Assembly (NCBI RefSeq): GCF_002288925.2
Contig: NW_022098000.1
Span: forward strand, 3,741,277 to 3,805,276
DNA from: Delphinapterus leucas
Taxonomy: Eukaryota; Chordata; Mammalia; Artiodactyla; Monodontidae
Direction of reading: 5' to 3'
DNA length: 64,000 nucleotides
Below the pieces are notes generated by a model that saw nothing but the letters and a program-made list of their open reading frames with translations, did no database searches and had not been told where the DNA came from. The translations under genes and the position numbers were made by a program. Below are positions 1 to 12,994 of the stretch, piece after piece (the stretch's first letter is position 1; every line of letters starts with the position of its first letter).

Positions 1-1691
1 AGTAATAAACAGACAGTAGTGAAAGTTTGGTACTAATTCAATAGTTGAAATGGAAAGCAGAGGAAAAAAAATAGCTCCAGTTCCAGACTTTGGGAGATTC
101 AGTTTGTGAAATGGCCTAATACCACGTGGATATGAAAACCAATACTCTCATTACGATTTACATGGAAAGCAAGGTTCTCAGCTAATTTTACTCAGTAACA
201 CACCATGGTTGTTCAGTGTTTATCATCAATCATCCATCCATTTTGTTCTTTCACCACCTGAGATTTACAGAAGGCAGGTATAATCACAGTACTTTGTTCT
301 CCGGCACTTTTATCCTTACATTTTTTAATATACTACTGCTTTATGTAGATTTAAATCAAGAAATAGAGATCAAATGCTAGTTTTTTATTTCACACATTTG
401 AAGGTTGAAGGGTAAGTGTATTTTTTAGCTGGGCTTTCTAAATTCTTAGTCTTCTTAGGCTTTGGGAAATGGAAAAGAAACTTGCCTTGGCATTCTATGT
501 GGTGTCATTTGGATCCTTGATTTTCTGGCTTCAGTTTGCATGCTAAGGATTTGGCATAGTGAGGCTAAGACCATTATAAATAGACTCCTGGCTTCTGAAA
601 TACTGGGAGCATTATGTTCATAATGCAAGAAAGCTTGAAAGCATTGCTTTCATTATAATTGGAGCTGCTCTAGCAATCCTGCAGATGTACTGTTTATATC
701 TGGATTTATTTTTCTCAATCTTTCTTTGTAAAAGCCTTGCATTTTTATTTTGTAGATGGCTGAAAAAAATGGTTAAAATGAAATCAAGATGTGACAGTGC
801 CAGAAAGATGTGTAGGCCATGAAATATGATGACTTAAAAAGTTGGTTTTGTCCCTACATCATCCAGGCTTACCACTTACACTATTCACACGCATTGGAGA
901 CCTGCCATCTTTCTACTTTGCAGTAGGAAAAAATGGCCCAGAGGCTTCCTCTTTATATATTTATGTGGGTGGGAAAGGAAATCCTCTGGAAAAGTCACTT
1001 TGGTAAAAGTTATTGTCATTTCTGTGCAAATGAATCTCAATACACATAGAAAATTTTAAATTATTTTCTGAATTGATTTATTTTAAACTGAATTGAGCTA
1101 ATAATTCGACTATCACATGGACAGACTGAGTAACAAACACTCAGTTATGACAGGTTGTAGTTAAGATGTAGGTAAGAAGTACATTTGTGGTGAAGGGTGC
1201 TGTTTAAACATAAAAGGGACTCCTTTCATGGCTATCCTTCTAGAGACAAGTAAAAATGTAATTTTTAGGGAAATTCCTTGAAAATCACCTGTGATAACCC
1301 TCATGTCTGTAGCTTAGCTTTCTAGCCCTAAATTCAGATTCCAAGGTTTTTAGCCTAAACAACTGGAAAAATGGTTTTGTCTGAGGATGAATATCACAGA
1401 TCATTAGATGTATGAGGTTTGAATTCAATAGCAAATCTCAGTAGAAATAGAAATTGAGATCTGTCAGCATTTCTATGGTATTTATAGGCAGGAGACTGGC
1501 TGAGATCAGCTAGGAAGTCAGTGCAGATGGAGAAGAGAAGATGAAGAATGAGCCTTGGGATTCTGCACACACGGTGTCTGGGGATATGGGGTGAAACAAA
1601 TAAAGGGAGCCGAGAAGGAAGAGCAGGTAAATTAGGAGGTAAATGAAGAGATTGTGACATCCTGGAAGCCAAGTGAAAAAGCGTATTAAGC
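1..1691. other. Unassigned AT-rich non-coding DNA
   Basis: I see no coding region, RNA gene or confidently named repeat. Open frames here are short and without recognisable domains; the longest, 130 codons on the minus strand at 1394-1786, runs into the neighbouring LTR and is not a gene. Confidence 0.5.
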
Positions 1692-2267
1692 TGAATCTGG
1701 CCTCTGTACCCCAATACCAAATTAAAACTCGGAGACAGAGTTTTGGGTGAAGTAGAACAGAATAGCTTTATTGCTTTGCCAGGCAAAGGGGGCCACAGTG
1801 GGCTAATGCCCTCAAAATTGTGTGTCCCAACCTGGAGGGCGTAGTGAGGAGTTTTACAGTAATGGTTCTGATTGGTTGATGGTGAGGTAAGCGGGAGTCA
1901 GCATCATCAACCTTCTGGTTCCAACCAGTTTGGGGTCTATGTGCTTGTGGGCAGCATACAGTTAACTTCTCTCACCTGGTGGGGATTTCAGTATCTGCAA
2001 AACAGCTCAAAGATATTGTTATGTATATCCATTGATGAGGACACAGAACTCTGCTCCCAAGGCTGCACTATTGTTTCTCTTGACTGTTCATTCCTCCCTT
2101 GTCTCTGCATCGCCTCCCTTCCCTAATTAATAAATGCTTGGACCTGCTCCATTGGAACTCAGGAAAGGTCATGGAGGCTGAATGAAGCCTGTTTCTTGTA
2201 ATCAAGAAACAGGGGACACAGGAAGGCTTTTGTGCCCAGGATCCCCAGGGGGTCCTACTCGGTATCA
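1692..2267 (-). mobile_element. Solo LTR, endogenous-retrovirus type (probably ERV1-like)
   Basis: Read on the minus strand, the stretch begins TGATACCGAG and ends near CA. An AATAAA polyadenylation signal (minus strand, near 1766-1771) sits in an AGCAATAAAGC context, followed by a short U5-like segment ending in a GGTACAGAGG-type sequence. This is the usual LTR order of U3, R with poly(A) signal, U5. I see no internal gag, pol or env sequence on either side, so it is best read as a solo LTR left by recombination between two LTRs. Edges are approximate because I could not identify a clear short target-site duplication. The class call is by resemblance. Confidence 0.6.
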
Positions 2268-2439
2268 GTGTCCTAAGAGGTCCATTAAGGTGAGGACATA
2301 GAACTGAGCACTGGATTTACCTGTGTGGAGGTCATGCTTACCCTTAATGGACAAAGGGTGAGGGCAATGGTTTGTTTGGAGTGGGCTTAAAAAGAAACTG
2401 GGAGGGAGGGAGAGACAAGTGTAGGTACCTCCATCCTTA

Positions 2440-3030
2440 AATGCTTCTCCTGTCTATGTCCTTGTCTCCTGGCTGACCTTCCTCAAGACAGAAGCTACAG
2501 TGATCCCTTTAAAATGGAAGTCAGATGTGGTCGCTTTCTACTACAAACTTTCCCATTTTATGGAGAATGAGAACCTTATCTGGCTTCTCCATTATGTTTC
2601 TGACATCCTCTCCCCTGTTTCCCTGGCTCCCTCCCCTCCAACCGTTGCTTCCTGCCTAAAGCCTCAAGCTTCTGCACCTTTGTTCTCGATCTGCCTTTTA
2701 GTTGAGATGCCCTTCTTCCAAATATCCACAACCTTCCATCTTTCCATGAACGTCATTTCAGTGAGGCTTTTTTTGGGAGATTCTATAGAAACTCAGACTC
2801 CCCTCCGTCACCTCCCACACATATACTCACTTTTTGGACTTAACTTTTGTCCTAGGCACTAGCTAACATATTTTACATATTTATCCACTTCATTGTTTGC
2901 CTCTCTGTCCATGAGGTCAGCTTCATAAGGGCAGGAATTAAGTGTTTTTTTGTATCCTAGTGTATTCCATGTACTTAGAACACCTCTCATCACCCAGTGG
3001 GAATGCAATAAACATTTGCTGAAAAAGTAA
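2440..3030 (+). mobile_element. L2 LINE, 3' portion
   Basis: An old, diverged non-LTR retrotransposon fragment. It holds the L2-type segment 'agtgatccctttaaaatgg ... gtcgctttctac' near 2500-2540 and ends in the typical 'gaatgcaataaacatttgctga' style tail near 3003-3025. The 120-codon open frame at 2500-2862 lies inside it and shows no intact reverse-transcriptase motif, so I do not call it a gene. Confidence 0.65.
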
Positions 3031-3739
3031 ATGAGACATGCCATTCATCTCTGTATAAAATAAAACAAATCTTTGTTGTAGTTTTCTCAGAGTAAAGATA
3101 AACTCCAGCAAATAGCATCACCATTTATTTCCAAATCCTTGGATGAAACATTTATGACTACCTTAAATGACATAAATATAAATAATAATTGATGAACTTA
3201 TTACAGAAGACCTGTATTTTAAAGGAAATTCAAAGATAAAATAAAAAACAGATTAATGGGCCTTGACATAAACATATATAAAACTAGAAAATTATATAGT
3301 TTGAAAATATTTATTAAAAGTGAAAGGATGTTAAAACATGACATTTGATGATTATTTTTGCTTCTATGAGATTAATAAACTAAACTATTAGAGAGTAGCT
3401 TTCTTTTTTTTTTTGGAGACAACACTCAGGTACATACTTTCTTAGACTAAAAATGATCTGAAATGTTTTTTCAATCATGAGGACTGCTGTCATTAAAGAA
3501 ATGTTATTGAATGGTTTTACAATATATAAAACTGAAAAAATAATTAGATTCCAGGAAATATAAAGATTTCTGGAAGTCAATAAGAAATACTAAAAAATAA
3601 AAATAAAAAAGCTGATAGTAAAGCGAAAGAAGACTACTATAGGCAAATTGCCAAAGAAGAAAGCAGAATGGTTAATAAACTATTGACAAAATTCTCAACT
3701 GCCCTAGAATTTAGGAAAATGCTTATTAATACAATAATG
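3031..3739. other. Unassigned AT-rich DNA
   Basis: Very AT-rich non-coding sequence with scattered short A and T runs. Parts may be decayed old L1, but I cannot align it by eye. Confidence 0.4.
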
Positions 3740-3915
3740 AAATACTACTTTATATCCAGATCAACACATATTTAAAATCTGAAAATGCCAAGTATTTGTT
3801 AGGTTAAGGAAGAAAACTCTGTTGGAAGGAAAGTAAACCGATACAATCAACTTGGCAATTTCTACGAAAGCTGAAATACGCACATCGTATGATCCAGCTT
3901 TTCTATGTGAGTGAA
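3740..3915 (+). mobile_element. Old L1 fragment (L1M-like), decayed
   Basis: Segments resembling the end of L1 ORF2, such as 'gtaaaccgatacaatcaact' and 'tatgatccagct', appear in L1 order, heavily diverged and with no open frame. Borders are approximate. Confidence 0.45.
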
Positions 3916-5173
3916 GCACGATGGCCATACCTTAAAACTCCAATTAAGTTGACTTTGTTATAATCCTAGGGAGACAGGAATGGAATGTATTTGGAACCAA
4001 GAAAGCTGAAATCTAATCAACTGTATTGTAGTCTGTTTGGAGGCTTCTGAATTAAGAGATGATAGATGGTCAGCTTGGAGGCTAGAAACAGGGAACATAA
4101 AGGTTAAAACAAAGTGTTAATGTACCTCTGGTACTTCCTGTGAAAGAAGATAAAGGGTCAGTTGGGATGAATTCCTTGCATCACTGGGCTAGTGTTTGCC
4201 TTTATTGCAGAGTTTAAAAATCTTGGCTTTTTGGACTTTGTCATGGCTGGTGGCGGGGGGTGGGGAGCTGCGTCTTATGCAATGTAGGATGCTTAGCTGT
4301 ATTCCTGGTCTCAATTGACTAGATGCCAGTAGTACTCCTCAGTTGTGACAATTAAAAATGTCTTCAGACCTTGCCAAATCGTCCTGAGAGATAGAAGAAT
4401 TTGGCTCCCCTGTAGGGAGTTGCACTGATCAACTGCCATGAATATTTCATTTGACCTGAAAGTAATAGTCCTGATTCCATAAATTGGCATTCCTACTAAA
4501 GATGATATTGTTCTCTCTAAATCTTGTGGTCACTAATGAAAATTCAATTTCTTGACTTTCAAAACTGGGGGCCAGAACCTTGAAAGGGTGACATATTGTC
4601 ACCCTTTCAAAGCCTGCCTATATCCAGGATGACGATGTCATGGTTCTTTTAACTGCAAGAGCAGCCAGTAAGATTTTGGCACACTCAGTCTCTTCTAAGA
4701 ATAAGGAAACTGGAAGAAATTAAGACAAAGATTTATGTACCGAGAATTCATAGCTATTAATCCATAATAGCGATTATATTAATCTCTTTCTATCACTGTG
4801 ATTCAACTGATAAAAACGGAGCTAAATCTACATGAGAAAAAGCAAAAGAAAACAAAACAAACAAAAAAACAAAGTATGAGTAACATATTTGTATATTTAA
4901 CAAAATTTCGGGAAGGGCAAACAGGGAGCTGGATTTATGCCTGACTGGATCCAGAAACCCAAATAATGTCAACACATACTCGTTCTAATTTTGTCATCCT
5001 TGCTTCTTGTAAATTGACTTCTCTCAAAATGTAGCTGAGTGTTCCTATATGGGGTGAAGCATGAATACTACTGAAAAGTATTTTTACGTCATCCAGCATC
5101 CAAAGATAAGCACTACTAAGACTTTCCTTCCAGGATTCATGTATGTAATTGTTTGCATACATAACACCCCTGA
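3916..5173. other. Unassigned non-coding DNA
   Basis: No gene or named repeat recognised. It contains the 14-bp hairpin at 4580-4610, listed separately, and a G-rich run near 4250-4268. Confidence 0.45.
4580..4610. repeat. Perfect 14-bp inverted repeat with 3-nt spacer
   Basis: The left arm TTGAAAGGGTGACA (4580-4593) is the exact reverse complement of the right arm (4597-4610), separated by TAT. The structure could extrude as a short hairpin. No adjoining gene or transposon edge is evident. Confidence 0.9.
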
Positions 5174-5194
5174 ACACACACACACACACACACA
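5174..5194. repeat. (AC)n microsatellite
   Basis: An uninterrupted AC dinucleotide run of about 10 units. Confidence 0.9.
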
Positions 5195-5459
5195 AGTACA
5201 CATAGTTATTTGGGGAGAAAACTGGGTATTTACAGTTTTGTTGCTTGCTTTTGTTACTTAGGACTTTTTTATGAAGATTCCCTGGTTCTTAAATTTTATT
5301 TGAAAATGATGTTCAAAGATTGCCCTGTGATTCATTCCATCTACCTTTACATAACCATTTCCTGCAAGGTGCTTTCAAAATTTAAGATGATTTCAATGTT
5401 TCATTATTATAATACAAAATAAATGCTAAAATAAAAATAATCAGATACACATTTCCAGC

Positions 5460-5735
5460 TATAAAATAAATGTCATGGGGATGTAATGTACAGCATGGTG
5501 ACTGTAGTTAACAATACTGTATTGCATATTAAAAAGTCACTAAAAGAGCTGATCTTAGAAGTCGTCATTACACGCCCCAAAAAAAAAGACAGAAAAATTC
5601 TGTAACTGTATGGTGATGGATGTTAACTAGACTTTTTGTGATGATTATGTCACAATGTATACAAATATCAAATCATGATATTATACACCCTATACTAATA
5701 TAATGTTATATGTCAATTTTACCTCAGAAATATTT
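5460..5735 (+). mobile_element. Old L1 3' end (L1M-type 3'UTR)
   Basis: Matches the order of the mammalian-wide L1M 3'UTR: 'gtacagcatggtgactgtag', 'ggtgatggatgttaactag', 'atgtcacaatgtatac', and 'aatgttatatgtcaatttta' then 'cctcag'. Decayed, with no coding capacity. Confidence 0.7.
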
Positions 5736-5739
5736 CTCA

Positions 5740-6175
5740 TTGTGTCCTAGAACAAATTCCTAGATACAGAATTCATGGGTCAAAGGATATGTACATACTT
5801 GAGATCTGTAAAAATGATTGCCAAAGTTGAGGAAGTTGTTCTGATTTAAACTTTCACCAGCATTGTATGAGAATGATTTTATTACTATAAGTCTGCCAAC
5901 ATTGGGAGTTATAATTCACAAATATTTTTGCCAACTTGACAGATACTTTAATTTGCTTAAATCTTCATGTGTTTATTATCAATTTTTATATCTTATTTTG
6001 AGAATTGCCTAAGTCCATGATTGCAATGAACATGGGATGTTTTTCTTTTCTTTATTGATTTAAAAGTTATATTTATTTAATAAATTTATTAGCCCTTTAT
6101 CATATATGTGGCAAAATTTTTAATGTGTTTCTGTATTGTAATTTTGTGATGTTTTGATATAAAATAACTTCAGAT
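5740..6175 (-). mobile_element. Old L1/HAL1 fragment
   Basis: Reads as the reverse complement of a decayed L1 ORF2 C-terminal and downstream region: 'ggtcaaaggatatgtacat', 'aactttcaccagcattgta' and 'gccaacattggga' in inverted order. It lies directly against an L1M 3' end of opposite orientation. Borders approximate. Confidence 0.55.
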
Positions 6176-8619
6176 TCATATGTAGTCAAATTATCACTTT
6201 TTTATTTTCCATTTTCCACAGTCACCAATACCCATTGTCAAATTTAGACATTATTATAACTGCAGTACCTGCACAGATATAATTTCAAGCATACTTCCCT
6301 TTACAACTTTCCAGCTCACTCCCTCTAATGCTCCAACTCTAGTAATTCTCCTTCTCTACAGGACTTTCTCTCCACCAGTCCCTTTACCTTTCTCTCTCCT
6401 TCAAGTCCTGATTTCCCTCCTTATCCAGCAAAAAGCCCATCAAGACCATAACTCCCCAGAATACATTGTAACCTCCCTCGACCTCTTATTCTACCTTTGG
6501 CCTGTTCAAAAAACCTCTTGATTGGATTCAACTCTAGACTGTAGCCACAAGACTCAATGTGATGGGAGAAAAATATGGCCGTGTTGACTGGTTTCCCAAT
6601 AAATCAATGACCACCAACCTCAACTGGGACTTTTCTCCGCAGTCATATTATTGTTCCTTAAACTGTTAATATGCTTCTCCCCTCCAAACTACCAGCGATG
6701 ACCTTGATTTCTATTTCACTAAGGAAATAGACGTAATCGGCAGAGGATCCATGTTCCCTAACTATCACAAGGAACACTCTGCCAAACCTCTGTTCCTATG
6801 GATGTCTTGTCCTTGTTCCTATGAAAGGACGATGTTACATTTAGTCTCTTCAACCCGGTTCCTCTCCCAGATGATTACTTAATTCCAGAAACAGCTCCCT
6901 CTGGGTACCGCAGTGTAATTGCATCTAAGTGGTCATTGTCCAGGGGCCAGATCAGACTTGTGAATCTGCAGAGAATTCAGCACGCATTCAGAGGGTACTA
7001 CGTGGTCACAGGGCTTGCTTCTCTACCACATTGAGATGACCCAAGCCCCTCAGTCCTTCAATAGATTCAGACAAAATACAGGAGACAACCCAAGGATGGG
7101 GGAGTATTGAAAGACCCCCTTTCCCCATCAGAGTCTGAGTCACCAGTTAAAAACTATATCAAACAGAAGATACTATCATACCTTTTCAAAAAACTTTTTG
7201 AAAGTTTTTGAAAGAGTCAAATTTTCTCTATTCTCTTCTACTTATCTTGGTGTAGACATTTTTTGTTAGCACTTTTGAATAGTATAATAAATTTTCAGCA
7301 CACAAAATAAATTTCTAGTTAAAGATGTAGTTGAGTGCCATCTTTCTTATTCTGTCTGAACAGTATTAATATGAACTGGTAAATACAATGATGTAAGTGC
7401 CAAATTTCAGTGAACAGAAGTAAAGCAATTCCACCAGTATGTTAAATAGCTAGAAAATATTTCTGAATAAATACCTGAATTCTGAAGTAGCAACTTTATT
7501 TCTGTAACAGTAAATTTGAGGCTATTTATTGTCACACTTACTCAGAACAAAATCTGTTATACATATTCCTTAATACCCCTGGTGGATATCCTCTTGCAGA
7601 AGTACATATGACCTACCAATACAGCTAGCATAGGAGTCACACAGGGTCATTTGCAACAATAAATAGGAGGCAGAGAGACAGAAAAGTATATTTTGCTTAC
7701 AATAAATTAGAGTAACTAATCATCCACCTCTCCTTCTTTCCTTTAGGGTGTATTGAGGGTGGGTGGGAGGGGCTCTTATATTTTTCTTCCGAGCTAAGCC
7801 ACACCCTAGTCTCATCGGCCCATCCATACTGCTCTTAGCTGCATCATGGAAAACTTTTTACTTTATGACTGGTCACTGCCTGGAGTCTCCAGACCCAGGA
7901 CCCTACATACATACTACTCTTCCCCAGAAGAAGGAGCAGAGAATCTGTTGTGGGGTAGAGTGCCTTCAATTTCCGACCTTGTCCCTTTCTCTACATCACC
8001 ACCACTCAACCTATAATTTTATCAGGCTTTTCTCCAAATTTAGTGGCAGGATTGATTTGCCTGAGGACTCATCACCTTCTCATCACTACACCTTAATCAA
8101 TCAAGAGATGAATGATTCCAAAGCTCCATATGATTCATCATTAAAACTCACGTCCTCCTGAATGGTACTGGGGATGCTGGGCTTGGTCCTTCTACATCTC
8201 ACCAGGGGACCTGGAATTCTTCTGATACCAGTGACAGCTCTCCACTGGTGTGGCTTACTCTCCACATAGTCTGGAAAATAACTGTAGACCCTCTTCACAC
8301 TCCCCTGTCCTAAAGATAAGTATTCATTCTCATGGCAGCAGAGTTTAATTCTATAGTCAAGAAAAAAATTATCTTTCTAACTGCTTCATCCTTTAAAGTA
8401 TCCGCCACATGGTAGGAGTTCATCCACCTTGAAGAATGGGTGTTGAGGGAGGTGCACAATGTAAACTTTTCATTTAAGCTTTCAAAAAATGATTGAGTTC
8501 ATAAAATGAACATTTCATAAGCACCAATAATCTACAGGCACCGGCTTCTAAAGCAGGAAACCTTGGTGCAAAGCTCTTGTCGAGTACACTCCCAACCTCC
8601 TGTCCTTGGTCCAGCACTC
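6176..8619. other. Unassigned non-coding DNA
   Basis: No gene or confidently named repeat. Pyrimidine-rich stretches at 6290-6480 and 7720-8010 give open frames (for example 132 codons at 7763-8161) of low-complexity composition with no recognisable domain. I do not call them genes. Confidence 0.45.
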
Positions 8620-8810
8620 AGGATGCCACATTGTAATTACCTGTTTACTTGCACAAATTTTCCTTCAGATTATGTGCATCCTGAAGGTGGGGATGTTCTT
8701 TTCTCTCTCTTGTCACCCGCATTTAGCACGGTGTGTATTACACAGGGTACATGTTGTGTACACCATTAGCACATTTAGAGTAGTTGCTTAATATGTATTT
8801 TTGAATGAAT
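8620..8810 (+). mobile_element. L2 LINE, 3' end fragment
   Basis: Ends with a 'gtagttgcttaatatgtatt' then 'tttgaatgaatga' tail, which is the characteristic L2 3' end, preceded by 'tgaaggtggggatgttctttt' style sequence. Diverged and non-coding. Confidence 0.6.
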
Positions 8811-10082
8811 GATTATAAATCTTATAACAAGATCATTGACATTTTAGAGAGAAAAACAGATATCTATCCACGTAACTAGTTTAAAATTGTGTGGAGGGAT
8901 AATATATTGAGAGGTTGTTTTGTGGTTTATTTTTGTTGCCATGGAGACAGAAAAGCATGCCAGGTACATTTGCCCCTTGGAAGAGCCCCAAGGTGTCTAT
9001 ATAGACCTGTGTTCTGAATTCTAGGCTCCTTTTTAGTGGGATGGAAAACAAGAGTTCCTTTGTGTTTCTCAAAATTCCTTGATGATAATCCCTACACAGG
9101 TTGTATCTTGGAGGTTGAAGCCCACTGAGAAACTCACGCCAGGAGTTGATTAAGTGGAACGTACTTGATCCAGGAGGGCAAGACCTGGGATCCTCCCTCT
9201 CAGGGCCGTGGGAGGGATAGATGTGTCCAATGCCTGGGGAGGCTGCACCCTCAGCTATGGTCCCAGAGCTCAAGACGTCTTCTTAGTGTGGAAGGACTTT
9301 CTCAGTGAAGAGAAGACGACGCTTGTCTGCCCAATCTAAGTCCCTGCAAGCAAGTACCTTATAACCTCAGCAGTTTTCTAGTCATGGTCTATATTGGGAT
9401 TGGCTGGCAATTGAGGGCTTGCAACCAAAGTTAATGTGCTGCAAACTGTTCTAGAATAATCCAACCTCATGAACGACAGATGGACAGATGAAGTGATTGA
9501 GGAGGCAGCAGTGAACAATTCATTTTTTCCAGGGACTTAAGTGTGGGAGGGAGGGATATGAAACTTAGAAGGAATCTGTAAGTGTCGATTAGAAATAGAA
9601 GGGGAAAAGAGCATAAGCAAAAGTGTGGAAGTAAGAAGAACGTATGTTGAAAGAAAAGCACTTTGTTGGGTGTGACTACTGCAGTGCTTACCGATGTTTG
9701 CTGGGCATGAGAACACTTACTGTTCTCATATATGGTGCATATGCCAAGGACCTCACTGAGAGAGCCTGAATCAGTGGGTCTCGAGTGGGCTCTATTATGT
9801 GGATATGGAAGAAGTTCTACAGGTGTGTTTGATGCACTCAAACAGGTGAGAAACATAGGGATAGAGGTGGAATTATCAGGAAAGAATCATGGGACGTTAG
9901 CCAGAATCTAGATAGAACTGGATTTTGAAAAATGTTAAACAACTCGCTCAAAAGTTTGGATTCTGAATGGAGGGAGTTATGTCGTCCTCTGTGTATTGCA
10001 TATATTTTATTATATTGGCATGTGCCATTTTTGTATTTTATATTGTTACTCTTTTTATCATTTATCAAAAGTGCCCTCCTTC
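8811..10082. other. Unassigned non-coding DNA
   Basis: Open frames of about 130 codons lie on the minus strand (8881-9273, 9467-9856). Neither shows a recognisable domain, and there is no splice or promoter context that I can support. Confidence 0.4.
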
Positions 10083-10200
10083 CTTCCATCCTTCCTTCAT
10101 TTAACAAACACATTTTGAGCACCTATCATGGGTTAGACACAGATGTATGGATGTGGGTATAAAATAAATAATCCCTGATTTCAGGAAGTTCTTAGTATGG
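10083..10200 (-). mobile_element. Possible L2 3'-end fragment
   Basis: 'tttaacaaacacattttgag', 'cacctatcatgggttagaca' and a following 'tccctgatttcaggaag' resemble the reverse complement of an L2 tail region. Short and diverged. Confidence 0.4.
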
Positions 10201-12611
10201 TTCTCTTAATACTTTACTAGACTTTTAGTAAAAAATGAACCATTACTTTACAATTTAGAATTTATATCAACCAATTACTTGTATAGGGAAGCATAACCTA
10301 TTTCCAGCAAAAATCCATATTTTCCCACAAAGACATTGAACATTTTTACTTCTGAAAGCAAAATTCTGCCTTTCACAGATATTTTAAGAAGGAAAATACT
10401 AACCTGATTAAATCGTAAGATCATTGTCATGAAATTCTAAATGAAACTTTAAAACCCTTACTACCCTGGCTGGCCTTTCTAATTTAAATATTTACTATGC
10501 ATAATTAATATCTTTAAGAAATTTCACTCTTATTAGGCTCTTAAAGAGTGGTGTATTAACTATGACTAATACTACTTTTTGATTTCAAAAATCTATTTTA
10601 TATGACATTAAAGAAGCTACACAGTAACTTTTAAAAATTAAAAAAAAAAGAGTGGTGATTGAAGTAGTTTTTGACAGTATTTTGTTCTACATAACCTGAT
10701 ATATTCAGTGTGTGTGTGTGTGTGTGTGTGCATGCGCGCACACACACTTCCAGGTAGAATTACGGTTTCAAATAATTAAGGCTTTAGATTCGGACCTCAG
10801 AAAATAACTTAATTCTATACTATGACACTTCCTTCTGTGGTAGGTTAATCTTCTATAACTTCATTTTGAAAAGTTGTGTTATGGTTATTCCAAAACTCCT
10901 TCACATAGAAACATCTCAAAAGAATAAAACATTAATCATAAGGAACTGAAAGAACACATTTCTTCCCTCATGAACATGTTGGTCAGTCATGAAAAAGCCA
11001 AAGAAATATATTTCATAAAATGCTGAAATAACATATGGAAAATGTGTGAGGCTAAAACTACCACACAATTGAAGGTAAATGCCCGCATTTCTTTGTATCA
11101 TGGGCATGACCTTCAGTGTACAGAAGATACCTGTTTTGATGGTGGATTTCCCGTAGGAAGGAACACTGTGGCCTGTGTTCTACTTAACGAGAAGCACCAG
11201 AGGCCTTCCCAGATGTTCCACTGCCCAAGCCCAGCAGCGGGCTGACATCAGATGTGCGGGCAAGGCCACCTGCTGGCTCCACTCCTGGCTCCATGGGAGA
11301 TTTGCATTCCTGTGGCCTGTTGCTCTGCAGGACCCCTCTCAGCACCTCCCAGTCCCCTAGCCTGGTTAATACCACGGAAGCCTTCCAGCCATGAAGTCTC
11401 TTTTCTGTATTAACATCAGCTCACAAGAGTGAGGGGTTCTTGCCATGATTTCTTTGCTTAGAGTATGATGCTTTTACTTCATTGAGGCCACATAAAAGGA
11501 AATGCTTTTCCATGGGCTGGATTAAGAAAAAATAAATGTCTTCTTGCCTAAAATCATGAACAGATAGTTTGTTCTTTTGTGAAGATAATGCTCCTCACTT
11601 TAATCTGCAAATAGTGTGTTAGACCAAAAATATAAATCTTGACAATATTAACAACCATAAAATGTTTCGATTTTATTGCTTTTATATATATATATATTTG
11701 GCCAACAGAGTAAGTCACTTGAGTGTGTTAAGATCAGACAGCAAAGGTGGTGATGGGATTCCTCTATAAACCTAAGACATTTCAGGTTTCAGAGAGGAGA
11801 CATTGCAGGCGGCAACAGAGGTGAGAGGATGATTGATAACACTGCAGTGCAGAGTGTACTGAGAACACAGTGAGAAAGAGGACGCTGTCATCAAAGGAAC
11901 TTGTCAAAGCGTGGATTTTTAAATTCTTTTAAGAACAGAAAAGCTAATGGGAATGTATGTAGGTAGATTCGGTGCATTGCCCATGAGAAATTGAAACAAC
12001 GGCTTACACCAAGCACTAATGTCAGAGGTACTGACATTATTTATAGGATGCACCTTTATTGTTACTGTTAAATAGTGAAGGCTTCGTATTAAAATGGCAA
12101 ATTTATATTTATTTCTGTACTTGTAGGTTAAAACACAATATGTCTGATTCTTAAACTACCTAAAGCATTTTGCATATATCTTTCTGGGTATAAGGTACAA
12201 TTATTTAAATTGAATCAACATTTTTTAAGATACAACAAGTAATTCAAAAGGGAAAGCTTTCACTTTTTTGAGGTTTTCTAATGTGTCAATAGGTTTCCAT
12301 GTACAAGCCACTTATCATGGATAGAGAATTCATAGATGATAAAAGACAGAATTTCCACACAGCATTTAAACCTACTTGGATCTTGATTTTAAATAATGTC
12401 ATCTGGGACCTAAACAACCATAGGTGTTCTAATAGAAACATGGTGGAATAAATTTAATCCTTTAAAATATGTTGATAGCATTGTTTTTAAAATAATCACT
12501 GCCATTTTCTCCAAAGATAACTCATTGAAGCTTACCTATAATGGGGTAATTTTAAAATTTTTAATATAATTGAAAATGTTATGTTATTATTTATATTTAT
12601 TCCATAGAATA
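10201..12611. other. Unassigned AT-rich DNA
   Basis: Apart from the alternating purine-pyrimidine tract at 10708-10747 and a short (TA)n near 11683-11697, I see no named feature. A locally GC-richer patch at 11160-11370 carries overlapping 61-67 codon frames without domains. Confidence 0.45.
10708..10747. repeat. 40-bp alternating purine-pyrimidine tract
   Basis: A (GT)n run passes through GCATGCGCGC into (AC)n without breaking purine-pyrimidine alternation for 40 bases. It is also nearly self-complementary around its centre. Such tracts are known to favour Z-DNA or cruciform forms; that property is inferred here. Confidence 0.9.
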
Positions 12612-12625
12612 CTATGATATTTTTA
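12612..12625 (+). repeat. Target-site duplication, left copy (L1)
   Basis: CTATGATATTTTTA, identical to 19092-19105. It marks the 3' side of the minus-strand L1 insertion. Confidence 0.9.
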
Positions 12626-12994
12626 TTTTTTTATTTTTTAACATCTTTATTAGAGTATAATTGCTTTACAATGGTGTGTCAGTTTCTGCTTTATAACAAA
12701 GTGAATCAGTTATACATATACATATGTCCCCATATCTATTCCCTCTTGTGTCTCCCTCCCCTCCCACCCCTCTAGGTGGTGACAAAGCACCAAGCTGATC
12801 TCTCTGTGCTATGCAGGTGCTTCCCACTAGCTATCTATTTCACGTTTGGTAGTGTATATATGTCCATGCCACTCTCACACTTTGTCCCAGCTTACCCTTC
12901 CCGCTCCCAGTATCCTCAAGCCCATTCTCTAGTAGGTCTGTGTCTTTATTCCCGTCTCGCCCCTAGGTTCTTCTGACCATTATTTTTTATTTTC

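Noticed and set aside
7763..8161. A 132-codon open frame as a possible small gene
   Set aside because: No recognisable domain, low-complexity composition, and no supporting splice or promoter context.
8881..9856. Two ~130-codon minus-strand frames as possible exons
   Set aside because: No domain or homology that I recognise, and frames of this length can arise by chance in 64 kb. A protein or RNA-seq search would be decisive.
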